Assembly (NCBI GenBank): GCA_037176885.1
Contig: JAWWNJ010000184.1
Span: forward strand, 124,001-188,000
Origin: Favolaschia claudopus
Taxonomy: Eukaryota > Basidiomycota > Agaricomycetes > Agaricales > Mycenaceae
Length of the DNA stretch: 64,000 nucleotides
Reading direction: 5' to 3'
Shown here in pieces: positions 11,807-22,708 of this stretch. The notes under the pieces are model-generated. The model worked only from the letters and a program-made list of their open reading frames with translations. It was not told where the DNA came from and searched no databases. How positions within the stretch are numbered: position 1 is the first letter of the stretch; every line of letters begins with the position of its first letter. Position numbers and translations under genes: made by a program.

Positions 11807-12523
11807 ATTCCAAATGAGAAACTCAGAACTTAACAATTAACTTGTCGGCTCGATAAATCGAGGAAACATGGCTGTGAATACAGCCTCAGAGTATGGCTGT
11901 GAGAGCACCTGCAGACAATTCAATGTGAATTCAGTGTCGAGAATGGGTCATCGGCTTTTTCGGACTGGAAGTGTGATAACGGCCGAGGAAACTTCCGAGA
12001 AGATCTTGAATTTGATTGGCTGAGAGTATGTCGCAAGGAGGCAGTTGCTCCGAAAGGACATACCTCTTACTATATTTTGAATACCTCTGATGTGCCTAAT
12101 CAGGGCATAAGAAATCAAGATTGCAATTGCTTTGGAAGGCGCTACAGTGACTTTGAAGCACTAATTTCTTGGAAACAGAGTCTCAGCTACATAGTGAGTC
12201 TCTCCCTTTTCTCTCCCTTTCTCTTCTCTTTTTGCAACTTGAAAACTTGAATTCCGCCGGCTCTCCGGTAACACAAGACTGCGGACCACTCGTATGTACT
12301 GTGTGGTGAAATCCATGAGCTGGCTGGTGTAGATGTAAAGGGCGGCAGCGACACCACCATTGGTGGTGTCAATGAGGGAGCGACTGCGAAAGGTCCGACC
12401 ACAGAAAAGGGGCACAGAAAAGAAAACGAGTTGAATTGATGAGAATTTCCTTATTTGGGGGTGACATGAGATTTTCCCGCCAGAGGACCCGTCACGTGCG
12501 CCACGTCACCCTGGTCAACATCC
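11807..12523. other. No gene seen; upstream region of the AT-hook gene
   Basis: No coding region is supported. A pyrimidine-rich stretch (CTCTCCCTTTTCTCTCCC) lies at 12,199-12,230, about 290 bp upstream of the AT-hook start codon. Whether it is promoter sequence cannot be told. Confidence 0.35.
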
Positions 12524-12957
12524 ATGAGCGAGAACGTAGATCCCCCCTCACCGCACGACAAGTGTGCGTGGTGTTCCAACTTCCCGTTTTGGTTTCAACA
12601 GTATTCATTTTTGACTCCTGGTTTAGCTGAAGCGCCAACCAAGCGTGGCCGTGGTCGTCCAAAGGGTAGCAAGAATAAAAGTGCCGCTGCTGGTGCTGTG
12701 GAACAGGAAGACCCTGCACCTGTCATTCCGCGAAAGCGCCGTCTTCCACGCAAGGTTAGTAACTAACCAACCATCTGAGGATGATGGCTAATTGAATATG
12801 CCAGGCCAAGGAGCATCAAGACACCGGTGTTGAGAGCGGGGAGCATGCCTCGAAGCGCAAGCGTGCTCGCCCATCTGAACCCCGCCCCCCAGCGAATAAT
12901 AACCAGCCCCCTAAAAAGCGTGGTCGACCTCCCAAGGCTGCGGCCGTCGAAACGTAA
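12524..12957 (+). CDS. Small AT-hook DNA-binding protein
   Basis: Three exons join in frame: 12,524-12,563, 12,627-12,754 and 12,805-12,957, giving 106 residues. The introns are 63 and 50 bp, with GTGCGT and GTTAGT donors and TAG/CAG acceptors. Reading through the first intron also gives an open frame, but splicing it gives a smoother sequence. Two AT-hooks are visible: KRGRGRPKGSK near residues 18-28 and KKRGRPPK near residues 92-99, with a basic stretch (KRKRARP) between. AT-hooks bind the minor groove of AT-rich DNA; the protein is otherwise Lys/Arg/Pro-rich and probably disordered and nuclear. Its role could be chromatin architecture or transcription. It has no neighbours of related function. 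Start chosen as the first ATG in frame (MSENVD). Confidence 0.65.
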
Positions 12958-14415
12958 TGTACTAACGGCGTGGGGGTCACCGGCGCGACGTGATGGTGAC
13001 CGGTCACGTGCTGATGCGCGCGCTTAATTTACCGGATGTACGAATCGTGGTGACCTGGGCAAAATATATTCACAATCGACACTTTGATCTATCGTTCGGA
13101 AGGTTCGAACCTTCGTTCGCACGTTCCGGTAAATCTACAATGTGTACAATCGGAGATAGCGAGTTTTTTCATCTCCAGTCCGTGCGCGGGCCGCGCTTGG
13201 GCCGCGCTGACTGCTGGGGGTTGTGCCATGCCTGCGAGCCGCTTATCGTAGTGTTCTGAAGGCGCCGTGGCACAATACACGGTTTTTCTTTCGACAAAAT
13301 TTTGAAGCAAACAAAAACTATCGTTCCCTCCGTTCGTGACCTGCCGATCGAACCGATCGGGCACTTCGGCAATGTTCAAACGTCACTGTTCAATCCTTTC
13401 GATCGTAAACTATGGGTTATCACAATGTGAACTCTGTGCATTCTGGAGAATCAAAAGTTACGTTCCTTCCGATCGAGCCTTGCAATCCATTCAATCCATC
13501 CAAATTGGATTACTGCAAAACAAAACAAAACTAGGGTTTGTGTAAGCTGTTGTCCAGTATCTACCGTCTAGAGTGAAGCCGTAGTCACGCGGAGCTCCTA
13601 TATTGGGGACGAGAAAGGTGTCTGAACATCTTTTCCTGTGGAAATTATGCTCGAAAAAGTAGAAGATTGACGGGCCCCTGCCATAAATTTGAATAAGAAT
13701 GTTACCCATGAGCGTACCACACCCAATACATTGATTTACTTACCAGCAGAAACTCATAGTATCGGCAACACACAGTGTATTCTCCGGCAAAATCCAAAAT
13801 GATTGAGAAATTTAGGTGTGGACATCTTGATTGCACTGAATCGAGTATTTTGATTAATTCTTGCGTATAGGTCTAAATCAACCGCATCCCTTCCTTTTCT
13901 CTTATGCTGTCTCTCCGAAAAGCACGTTACAAGTGCATAAGCAATTTATTTCTATATTTATCACCCAAGCTTGTAATTCTATGAATTCAACGCTGTTGCC
14001 TACTTACTGTCAACTACAATAGTCGATAGCCCAAGGTCAGGAACGCACGCAATGCAGGGAAAAACTGTGCTTTCAGCATTCACAGTTTCTCGGGAAGTAA
14101 AGCTAATGGGGGTTCAGAATAAAATTATGAGCCACTTCAGACAATATAGCACAGTTATTTTATGGCTTTTCGTTCCTCATTGAATTTCTCAAACCCCCAG
14201 AGCGTCGAAATCTTGAGTTATAGAGTAAACAAAGGTTGGACTTGTGTTTCACACGCGATCGGCAATTGCCGGCTTGAGTTCTGACGGGCTCTGTCGGCCT
14301 CGGAGCCGGCAAACCGATCACCAGAGTGTACAATCGTATACCCTGGTGGTTACCTCGGCTACGCTAAGCGGGGGTCACCAGCGAGGTGACCAGAGCGGGC
14401 TGGTTACCCTAAGTA
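12958..14415. other. No gene seen
   Basis: Contains palindromic words such as AGGTTCGAACCTTCG (13,101) and GATCGAACCGATCGG (13,345), and a GC-rich patch at 14,270-14,400. No frame gives a recognisable protein. Confidence 0.4.
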
Positions 14416-14571
14416 TACTGTACTATTTTCGATCAATTCGTCTCGCACGTGACTTTTTAATTTTTTCCGACAAATCTCCAAATTCCGCTAAAATCGAAAG
14501 AAAATTATTGGCGGGGTCCCCGGAAATCGGCTGTGACGCGTGACAGACGAATTGATCGAAATAGTACAGTA
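14416..14571. mobile_element. Short inverted-repeat element (156 bp)
   Basis: Starts TACTGTACTATTTTCGATCA and ends with its inverted copy (GATCGAAATAGTACAGTA), arms about 30 bp. One end of a relative occurs at 35,034-35,070 (TACTGTACTATTTCATTC and onward). MITE-like, no coding content. Confidence 0.65.
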
Positions 14572-14574
14572 CTC

Positions 14575-14716
14575 TATATATTCGAGTATGCTATGGCCGT
14601 ATCGTATTCGTATCCATATTCTGGCATATTCATATTCACCCGTACTCATATTCAGTGAAGGGTTCGAGCACCGTATTGTATTCATATTTATTTGAATATA
14701 TTCAAAATATATTATA
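14575..14716. repeat. AT-rich TATTC/GTATC satellite-like tract
   Basis: Imperfect short units of TATTC, CATATTC and GTATTCG fill the tract, which follows directly on the preceding MITE. Confidence 0.5.
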
Positions 14717-14754
14717 GCTGTCCAAGATCAGAGCAGCTGAGCCAGGTGACATAA

Positions 14755-14952
14755 TTTGGCCAACTAACGGGGTTCCCGGTTGTATGGACGGCCATGATCG
14801 AAGCCCAACACTCATATAATGTCTGTACATTGCCTGGAGCTTTCAATATGGTACTATCCAGAGCTGAAACGACGAGATTTGGGAATAACGTCCCCCAGAG
14901 ACATCCTAGAGCACTGAATTTTGGTCCACATACTAATAGCACCTCTATCTAA
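14755..14952 (+). other. Protein-like fragment, unrecognised
   Basis: A plus-strand frame of 65 codons without its own ATG start reads like genuine protein (LTGFPVVWTAMIEAQHS, later RFGNNVPQRHPRALNFGP), ending at TAA 14,950-14,952. Composition is balanced and not repeat-derived. No domain is recognised and no adjoining exons were found, so it may be a relic exon. Confidence 0.3.
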
Positions 14953-15720
14953 AATATGGTCGAGGGGATTTACACCAATCTTCCTCGTTGTCGTTGAATT
15001 TGGGCAAGACACTGAATTCCGCGGCCTGATAAGGTAGACCCCATCCACCCTCAACAAACGTCACATGATGGAACGTAACACCTTCCATATTCGGAGTTAT
15101 GTCAGTCAACAAGGACTGATACTGTCGACATTGCCCAGGAGAGCGTTTGAGATTGTTGAGAGTGTTCTTGTCTTCCCTTCGAGCAATTTTGAAAGGTGTT
15201 TCGATGTGTTATCAAGCATTTTACATGTTTGTATTGGTTACAAATGTGTCCAGATGATACCGCCGCGTGTCAAGACTTCTGAAGGGAGGGAAAGACTGCA
15301 TTGATGATACAGACAACAGAAAAAGTATGGGAGAGTAAGAGGAAACAGGATAACTGGCACAATGGCAGAGCCCGCTTGTGCACGGCGAATGATTGGGGGG
15401 AACTTAGGTGCTGCCTTACTAACGCTGAAACCTGATTGGCAGACGGCCAAAATACGAAGGAGCGCAACTGCTAGTCCAAATTGCGTAATGCTTTTCGGTA
15501 TCACCAGTGACTTTGAGCTGTGAGTCGATTTCGCTCCTTTCATGAAGAAGAAGGTAAGACGAATAGGAATCGGCCAGCAGAATGCTGAAATCACAAAATC
15601 TTGCGCCAGAACAGTCCAAATGTGGTCAAAAAGTGTTGTCGATGCCTCGTACATCAGCCGGAGAGTGGCAGAGGCAGCGGGAGGTGCGAAATACAGCAAA
15701 AAGGAAGAGGGAGAGCCTGA

Positions 15721-15777
15721 ATTTCCTTTTTGGGAAACGCGCGAAAAAAATTTCGTGTTTGCCATTATTTTCAGGAA
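15721..15777 (+). repeat. Solo arm of the 157-908 element
   Basis: Matches 849-915 closely (TTTCCTTTTTGGGAAA, CGCGCGAAAAAA, TTGCCATTATTT, then CAGGAA). It lies directly against the first supported methyltransferase exon, and its ATTTTCAG could even serve as that exon's splice acceptor. Confidence 0.6.
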
Positions 15778-18593
15778 CTGCTGTAAAACAGTTGGAAGAA
15801 TACAGCCAACTTCACGGCCCTGTCTCTGTTCTGGACGTTTGCTGCGGTATGATGCCTCGATGGTTGTTGAATACATGCTGGCGATCTCAACCTTATGTAA
15901 ACTGCATGTAGGTGCAGGGGGATTATTTCAGGGGTTGACACACTCTGGTTTCTTCGAAGTCGAGCTTGCCGTCGATCAAGATATATTGGCTGCAAATACG
16001 TTTCGGTCAACTCCTACTGTACTTTAATCCCCGCATTGCGACCAACTATTTTTGTAGGGAAAATAATCCTCGGTCAACCGTCGTCTGTACCGACCTCAAC
16101 TCCTTTCTCAAATTTTCTTCCGACAGAAAACGAGGTAAGATAACTGATCCTTTGGTCTCAAGTGACGGCGGTGTGATACCCAATCACACCGTGCCTCGGC
16201 TTTTGAATCTCGGAGTCCTGTGTGGAGGTAAGTTGGGAACCCCTCACATATTCAGACCTCCAAAACTGGCTAGGAACACCTTGCGGAAGCTTCAGCGCCG
16301 CCAACCGCCATAAAGTATGTATGTGAGTATGTTGTAAATTTCCGGTTATCTGACGTGCTAGGTATATAGAAATCGGATGATCCTCGGTATTCAGTCTTGA
16401 ACTTCTAAGTCATCTCTACTAAACAGGCAGTCTATATGCAGATCATCAATACCGCTCGTCATGGCCGGCTTGGCGTCGATCTATCGGCCAAAATTTGTGG
16501 TGTTCGAAAACGTTCCCGAATTCATCCACCATTCCATCGATGATCCTTTAAGCGACGGATTAATAGAGCAGGCCATGCTCAAAGCCATGTGCCGTAGTCT
16601 CATGGACGCTGGCTTTCAAGTGCGGATCGGCATTCTCAGGTAAGGCTCCAACCATTTAGTTTCCGTTTGCGAACTTTGGCAAATCAAACGGAAACGGTTA
16701 GGAAACAGTTTATAGCTGTTTAAAACTGTTTTAAACGGATGAAATTCCGGGTGTTAAATTGGGCGTACCCCGAGATGAATCGGCATGTTTTTTTCCCCTT
16801 CTTCTCGCGTCCATCACCCCAGCAAACCCCTAGATGTCCTCACATGGGACCCGAGCCAATATGAAACCCCAAATCCGCGCCCAGAAGTCGTCCAGTTTCC
16901 TCATTTGCACAAAGGTCGAGCATCCCAAGCTGCAAATAATGGGCTATGGAGCAGAGACTGGTCTATGGAACTGTGTCAAACCTTTGTGGTGGAGCTACCA
17001 GTGAATTTTACTACCATTTGCAAAATTCTGTGTACTGAAAGGCAGTTGATCCAGCCCAACCGTTTGAACCGTTTACAAACTGTTTCCGACTTCGCGCAAA
17101 TTAAATGGAAACGAAAACGGATATTACCGTTTAAAAACGTTTGCAAACGAAAATGGTTGGAGCCTTAGCATTCTGAATGCCGCCCAGCATGGTTGTGCCC
17201 AAAATAGATCACGTTTTATTATCTTGGGGGCGAGGCGTGGGCTGAAGCTGCCAAATCTCCCAGCACTCAGTCATACGTCTAACAGCCCACACAAATATTC
17301 CCTTTTTTTGAAAGGCGAATTTGTTCCCCGAGCGACACGACACTCAGGTACAGCTACGGCACCACATCCACTCATTATTCTTGACGACGCTATCAATGAC
17401 TTGGTGAGCCTTGATACAATCCCCATTGACTGTAGCTCAATTGGTTGCCGTGAAAGCCAAGGTTTGAATGGTGAGCGCACAGCAAGCAATCTATTGTACT
17501 CAAGGGCATCCAGGGCGATGTCCAAAAGGCCAAGACAGAGAAGTGGTGAAAAGGGGCAATGTCCTCAGTTTGACCCAACCTTGGCACCTGTGGGATATCG
17601 TACGGGTGTGCCATATGCAAAGGCAGCAAGCGATCGATATCAAAATTCTTTGCGTTCCAACGACTCCACTACTGTGACGCAACATGTCCCAAACAGCGTC
17701 CCTTTGTCCCTTGTCTGCAAAGTTCATCAGGATGCGGCTTCTGGAGATACCTATTCTTGATAAGGATGCTCCATTCAACACACTTTTAACTACGGCGGAT
17801 CCTCGATCAGGGAATCGTCGAAGCCTCCATCCCACAGTGGGCGAATTCTAACTTACCTACTTATCATAACTCGCTTACCGAGAAGCCTCAGCAAAAGCGC
17901 TCGATTTCAGCGCGCGAGGCGGCAAGGGCACAAGGATTCCCCGATGATTACAATTTTGTGTCGGACCGGGTGAAGGATGTCAGTAACTACTACAGTCGTC
18001 ACTGTCCTAACCCATACCTCTGATAACCCATACTCTGCTGTAACCCATACTTTTTTGGCCCCACCAAGTTGGTTTGCAGTGAAATGGAGGCCATAACCCA
18101 TAACTCTCTCATACCCCATAATCCATACCTTCTGCGAAGGTCATAACCCATGAAATTTCTATATCGGGCCCTTCAACCGGCATGGTTTGGGATGATTTTA
18201 CCTTGATTTTACCTGCAAAGTTGTAAGATGCACCGAAATCACCCATATTTACGCCAAATCCGAGTTGATGGGCCATTTTACCACTGTTCATGCACCTGGT
18301 CATGCACGATCATGGATGAGGTAAGTGTTCCCGCGCCCCATATATAGTAATATCTCACGGAAAACGTGACCTAACCCTGCCTCTGATCCCCTTTGAAAGC
18401 CATACACTCTGAGGTGTATCCCGAGGGCTATGGGTTATGACAGTGACGACTGCAATCTGTTTCCGTAAATAGTGCCCTTGACTTCAGGTTCCAGATCTAC
18501 AAATTGATTGGCAATGCGGTACCGGTCCCATTAGCGGCTGCAATTTCTCGGACGCTTTCCACCGCGCTTATCACATCACCGAATGTACGCTAG
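15774..18593 (+). CDS. DNA (cytosine-5) methyltransferase catalytic domain
   Basis: Transfers methyl groups from S-adenosylmethionine to cytosine C5 in nuclear DNA. Exons that join in frame: 15,774-15,846; 15,912-15,999; 16,058-16,227; 16,274-16,314; 16,370-16,393; 16,431-16,639; 17,169-17,673; 17,723-17,836; 17,892-17,978; 18,495-18,593 (469 residues). Motifs in order: I DVCCGAGGLFQGL (SAM binding); IV GGTPCGSFSAANRHK with the catalytic Cys; VI FVVFENVPEF; VIII QHGCAQNRSRFIILGARR; IX RSISAREAARAQGFP; X LIGNAVPVPLA. Spacing and order match the family. The 529-bp intron 16,640-17,168 is essentially a transposable element, and the 516-bp last intron holds another. The N-terminus is unresolved: no BAH, RFTS or chromodomain is seen, and the first exon abuts repeat sequence, so the gene may be 5'-truncated. 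The 37-bp intron 16,394-16,430, the splice at 17,674-17,722 and the layout at 17,400-17,670 are the weakest points. The DNMT1/DIM-2/RID subclass is not assigned. Confidence 0.82.
16637..17167 (+). mobile_element. Transposable element acting as an intron
   Basis: A 531-bp block with inverted ends (TAAGGCTCCAACCATTT near the left, AAATGGTTGGAGCCTTA at the right, 17 bp exact). It is flanked by a 7-bp direct duplication, GCATTCT at 16,630-16,636 and 17,168-17,174. It starts CAG|GTAAGG, supplying a splice donor; its final TTA plus the first G of the target duplication makes the TAG acceptor. Splicing restores the methyltransferase frame with three extra codons. A diverged relative lies at 5,104-5,221. 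CAG-type start and 7-8-bp duplication would suit a hAT-like origin, which is inference. Confidence 0.78.
17993..18452. mobile_element. hAT-like MITE inside the last methyltransferase intron
   Basis: Begins CAGTCGTCACTGTC then TAACCCATA and ends with the inverted copy (TATGGGTTATGACAGTGACG then ACTG). Several ATAACCCATA units lie inside. It sits 14 bp past the intron donor; removing it leaves an intron of about 56 bp, typical of this genome, so it likely landed in an existing intron. A clear target duplication was not found. Related hairpins lie at 25,018-25,080 and its mirror. Confidence 0.65.
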
Positions 18594-19670
18594 ATGTCCG
18601 CGAAATTACTGTAGCCTTTGGGAGAGTTCAGTTGCGGCCAAAATACTTGCATTACCTATCTTCCGACGCGCTTATATCAGCTTAGAGGGATGCGGGACAC
18701 TCGGGATGTCGGCTTCTACGCTCAGAATACATAATACATATAATAACAGCTTACTGGGCTTCAAGGACCAAATGTGGCCTCGGCAACATGGTGAATGAAA
18801 TAGAGCATGACCACCCGTTGTAGAGCTCTGGCGGCGTGCAATAGTCAGAGTGTGGTTTAATGAGAAGCTGTTTCACCATTCATGACAAAATTTCTTGTGT
18901 GAAAAGTCATCTGTTGAGCTCGAGGACTGCATATGGCATTGATCCTATGCTTGTCATACATCTCGAATGTCACTATGAAGGAGAACCGGAGTGCCTACTT
19001 TGAGATTTCTTTGAGAGTACTAGATGGTTGATGGGTGAACCCTGTTGTTCAATTGAGATCCATTTTCTAACCCGCAGCCAGATGCTCTCAAGCTAGTCTG
19101 ATTTTCAACGTGCGATATTTTCGACTCATATCCGCGTTGGCTTCACCGAGTGATAGAGTTGGTGCAGCATGCGAGGTTGGCTACCTTGAATGTTACGCAC
19201 CCCTTTCACTACACATTGGTGATGTTAGACAGCCATTTGAAGAGAACAAATGTGAAAACTCAGAGTACTGTGATTGATTTGCGTCGAACGTTTAGATCTC
19301 TTTTTTCTCAATCCTCGACATGCGCCGCGCCCTCCCCTTCGGGTCGCGCCCTGCGGCGGCGAGTGCCTTCGGATTCTCGAAAAAATGAAAAGAATTTTAA
19401 AATTGTTCTTCTCTCATCTTCTAAGTACCGTCAATACAAAATGCTCAGGGTTGATTTCTCTGACCGGATTCCCCGAACGTGCCCATCAAACCCACTTTTC
19501 CAACCTTTGACCAGGTTATCAGGTCCCTGATGCGGTTGCTTTTGTATGGTACCTCTCGCGTTCGTAATATTCAGATCAACGAAACGCTAGCATTGTTAGA
19601 ATAGAGCCTTGAGGAAGATGAAGCAGTTTGTTGGAGGAAAACGCGTCGAGTCCCCGTTTGGCCGGATTTA
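18594..19670. other. No gene seen
   Basis: Non-coding. A GC-rich patch at 19,319-19,375 recalls the core of family A but was not matched end to end. Confidence 0.4.
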
Positions 19671-19835
19671 AGGTTCAACACGGGTCGCGGGTCTACGCGC
19701 GGGTTTGTACCCGAGGGTCGGCCGGGTACGGGTACGGGTTGGCTTTTTTGCGACCCGCGCAATACCGTGGACCCGTCCGGCGGAACCCGCGGGTCCTCAC
19801 GGGTACTCGGCAAGGCCTGCCGAACCTTGGCCGAC
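19671..19835 (+). repeat. ACCCGCGGGT family P, copy 1
   Basis: Dense ACCCG/CGGGT words starting GGTTCAACACGGGTCGCGGG. The inverted counterpart at 59,890-60,018 shares the unusual order (CGACCCGTGTTGAACC, then GTACAAACCCG, then CCGACCCGGCCGACC), so this is a dispersed element and not simple sequence. Confidence 0.6.
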
Positions 19836-20026
19836 GGTGCCCTGACGATGCCTGTTGTCGCCAAGTGTTGATCTCTATCTCTTCCGAGCTTCGCTTGACC
19901 GTCCCGACACTCAGTCAAGCTTGATGGACACAGATGGAATGATTTACATCAACTTTTTTGGCCTACAGACATCAAAGTAATACTTTTGGCGCAAGACCCG
20001 CAAGGAACCGCGGGTAGGTAGTGACC

Positions 20027-20254
20027 CGCGGGTAACCCGTACGGGTTTGCGGGTCGGGTCCATCACGGGTACGGTTTGGCCGGGTCCGGGTACGGGTTGA
20101 CCTCGGGGTACCCGCGGGTGGACCCGTGTTGAACCTTGCCCGCGGGTAACCCGTACGGGTTTGCGGGTCGGGTCCATCACGGGTACGGTTTGGCCGGGTC
20201 CGGGTACGGGTTGACCTCGGGGTACCCGCGGGTGGACCCGTGTTGAACCTTAGG
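20027..20254. repeat. Two tandem 114-bp ACCCG-rich units (family P)
   Basis: Unit 1 begins at 20,027 and unit 2 at 20,141 (CGCGGGTAACCCGTACGGGT in both). The copies look identical, ending GGACCCGTGTTGAACCTT. The Arg/Pro/Thr-rich frame across it is an artefact with a 38-residue period. Confidence 0.75.
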
Positions 20255-20255
20255 G

Positions 20256-21241
20256 CCGGGCCCGGATTCCGCGACTCCCGATCTGGCACTTGGTTTGTTT
20301 TCCCATACGCACGTGTCAGTCACATGATACCCTGGAAAGAAACGATCATTGTCATCAACACAAGATCAACACGTACCGTTAGGGAACACTGCCAGCTGAT
20401 GAGTCTTTGCAGACGAAACGTTGCGCCCAAACGTCGTGGCTTCTCTCGCTAGCATATCACTTCTGTGGTCGTCGTCGTCGCTCGTGCCGCGCTCGCTCCT
20501 CCTCCTCTCGCCGTATTGTATATCCTCACTTCATGATGTGGCAACCAGCCGAATTTTGCTAAGTCCATTAGGAAGGTGGTCTAGTAAATATGGCCTTGTT
20601 ATTTAACGGGGAGGGCCATTTGAATCTCACACTGTTTCTCACAGGCCAGATTTTGATTCCAACACAGCGCTACTTTTCACTGTGGCAGTATTAATAGCAT
20701 AGTATATTCTCTTTGTACTTTAGTCCTTTTGTTCAGTTCATTTCTCGAAGCTAATACTGCACCAGACCGTGTGAACAATCAATCACAGTCATCGCACCCA
20801 TACAGCCTTTTAAGGAAAACGTAGGTTGTGTATGCCGGTGCCCGGCCTACAGGTGGGGGGAGCTTGTGTGTATTCTGAAGCCAAAATAAATTGGTATATG
20901 GTGCCGCTCACTTAGTCACCGCTACTTTTGTACAGAAATTGATGGCCCATTGATCTCATCAGGGAAAAATCTGATGTTCTAATCCTCTTGCAGAAATTGC
21001 AGAAATGCTCCATTTCATGGTAGCTACATTTTGGCAAGAGGGATTGAGCTCAAAATAAAAACTGGACGAGATATATATTTTACCTTCGACCGAATTGGCC
21101 ACCCCTAGCAAAATGCCTCAAGCGAGGCCTTACGAGGGGTGGAATACCACCGGAAAGGGCAAAAACGATGATTTTTCCCGCGCTGCGCGCGCTAAATCCT
21201 TCCAAAAGAGCTCTAAATGTGCCGTAGTACGGTTGCCATCA
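20256..21241. other. No gene seen
   Basis: Includes one end of the MITE family at 34,599 (TGGTGCCGCTCACTTAGTCACC at 20,899-20,920) and a GCCGGTGCCCGGC palindrome at 20,835 that is also present at 4,450. No coding support. Confidence 0.4.
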
Positions 21242-22063
21242 AGTCCACGCTTTGAATTTCGGCCGAAGGATTTTCAGCGCGACTCTTCAGCGCGCGTCCT
21301 CTGCTTTCTACCTCTGATACACACCCTCTGGACCATATTTGTGATGCAATATGCCCAGGAGATGCGCTAGATACTCCCACCAGCGCCAAAATGGCAAGGA
21401 AGCCCGATAATCGATTTACAACATGAAAAATCGTTTTCAAGCTGTTTTGCAAGATGCTCAGGAATTCCGTCGTATTGGACGGGCGGAAATGTTTTCCGAC
21501 GTGGTGAATGCTTTTCCGGCGCCGTGGGTATGATTCCGGGCAATTAACTTGGTGGAAGAGGCAGTACGTGCGTAACCCAGTTACTAAAGCTACAGTCTCA
21601 TATGTATCCCCTCTATCGTTCACAGAATCCCTAAACTCAAGTTCCCCTTCGTTGGCTCTTCGTTGTCCTCATATATTGCACCACGCCGAATTGCCAAAGT
21701 TACTCGCTTGGCCCTTCATCGCCGCTCACCCCGCCTTTCCTCGATACTGCTTCAAGTGTTTTTCTACGCGCTGGTCATTACGGTACACGCGGTCTGCGAC
21801 GTGGAACTATACCTACGTTGCTCTGTATTGGCGCAGCATACGCCCGTCTTTCGAGGAGCATATTTATTCTGGTCCCGCCATCCCTCTATTTATGTATTCG
21901 CATTCTTACTATTGTTTCCGGAAATTGCTTCTCGCAAAAAAAATATACGGAGACCTCAGAATGAAACGTGTGTGCCCTATGGTACACACATATAGTACTA
22001 GATGCCTTCAGAAACGGATGTACGGCAAGCTACAATTTACTAAAATTCAAAGCGTGGACTTGT
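21242..22063. repeat. Candidate inverted-repeat element, family E
   Basis: Left end AAGTCCACGCTTTGAATTT at 21,242 and an inverted copy AAATTCAAAGCGTGGACTT at 22,043-22,063 could be the ends of an 820-bp element. A further inverted copy with about 120 bp of flanking homology lies at 22,118-22,250 and stops exactly at the edge of the giant inverted repeat. No transposase frame was recognised inside. Confidence 0.45.
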
Positions 22064-22249
22064 TGGCAAAGCGCCACTACCAGAGCCTCTCCTGGCCATT
22101 CTCGCGTTTGTAGGAGGTTTTAGGGCATCGCCTGGACATAGTAAGCGTTGTGGAAAGGGTACAGAGAATGTGCATTAGAGGTAGAAAGCATAGAACCGTG
22201 TGCAGAAAAGTTGTGCAGAACATCGTTCGGCCGAATTCAAAGCGTGGAC

Positions 22250-22708
22250 TATTGGTTGAGGTTTTCGAAATCAAGGTGGAACAAAAAAAAATTGAGAACG
22301 CACCATATAATCTCCTCCTCCCCCCGCATCAGAATCATCGTCCCCACCATTCTGCACACCATCCGGAGAGGTCATTCTTGCGTCTTGATCCGTGTCGTCG
22401 TCGTTGTCGCTGCCGTCAATGTTTTGCGAAGAATTCGCCAGGTCCTGTGAGCGGGAAGTGGAAGGAGATAAGAAATTCGAGCCAACATCGTATCCAGCGC
22501 TTCGAGTATGTGTAAATGACAGGCACTAGACTCCAGCAGACAAGACACAGACAGGATTGCGTTGCAAACTAGCTTCATTGTCTTTCGTTCGTTGCCAGTG
22601 TTTCTGGAGTGTTCTTGGTTTTACTGGTTTACCATGCATGCCGCAGGTATGGTCGCAATAACACCACTCATATCCGTCCGGTGGCTCTTGCGTTGACGAA
22701 GAAGCCAA
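22250..22708 (-). pseudogene. Tnp2 (CACTA-type) transposase N-terminal fragment, left copy
   Basis: Minus-strand mirror of 42,912-43,370. It encodes the Cys/His cluster WCYCDHTCGMHGKP followed by RTLQKHW, typical of the start of basidiomycete Tnp2 proteins, then an Asp/Ser-rich acidic stretch. The start codon present in the right copy (ATG) reads TTG here, and bases around the right copy's CTTAG acceptor are changed to CTTAT. It ends at the arm boundary with no catalytic region. Clearly dead. Confidence 0.6.

Noticed and set aside
15238..15876. Minus-strand frame of 212 codons overlapping the methyltransferase start
   Set aside because: It runs antisense across a repeat arm and exons with clear motifs; no domain, and hydrophobic parts arise from low-complexity complement.
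19628..20289. Long Arg/Pro/Thr-rich frames
   Set aside because: Translation of ACCCG-rich tandem DNA; the 38-residue period equals the 114-bp repeat.
21508..22113. Frame of 201 codons
   Set aside because: Lies within the candidate family E element; composition is erratic and no motif is visible.
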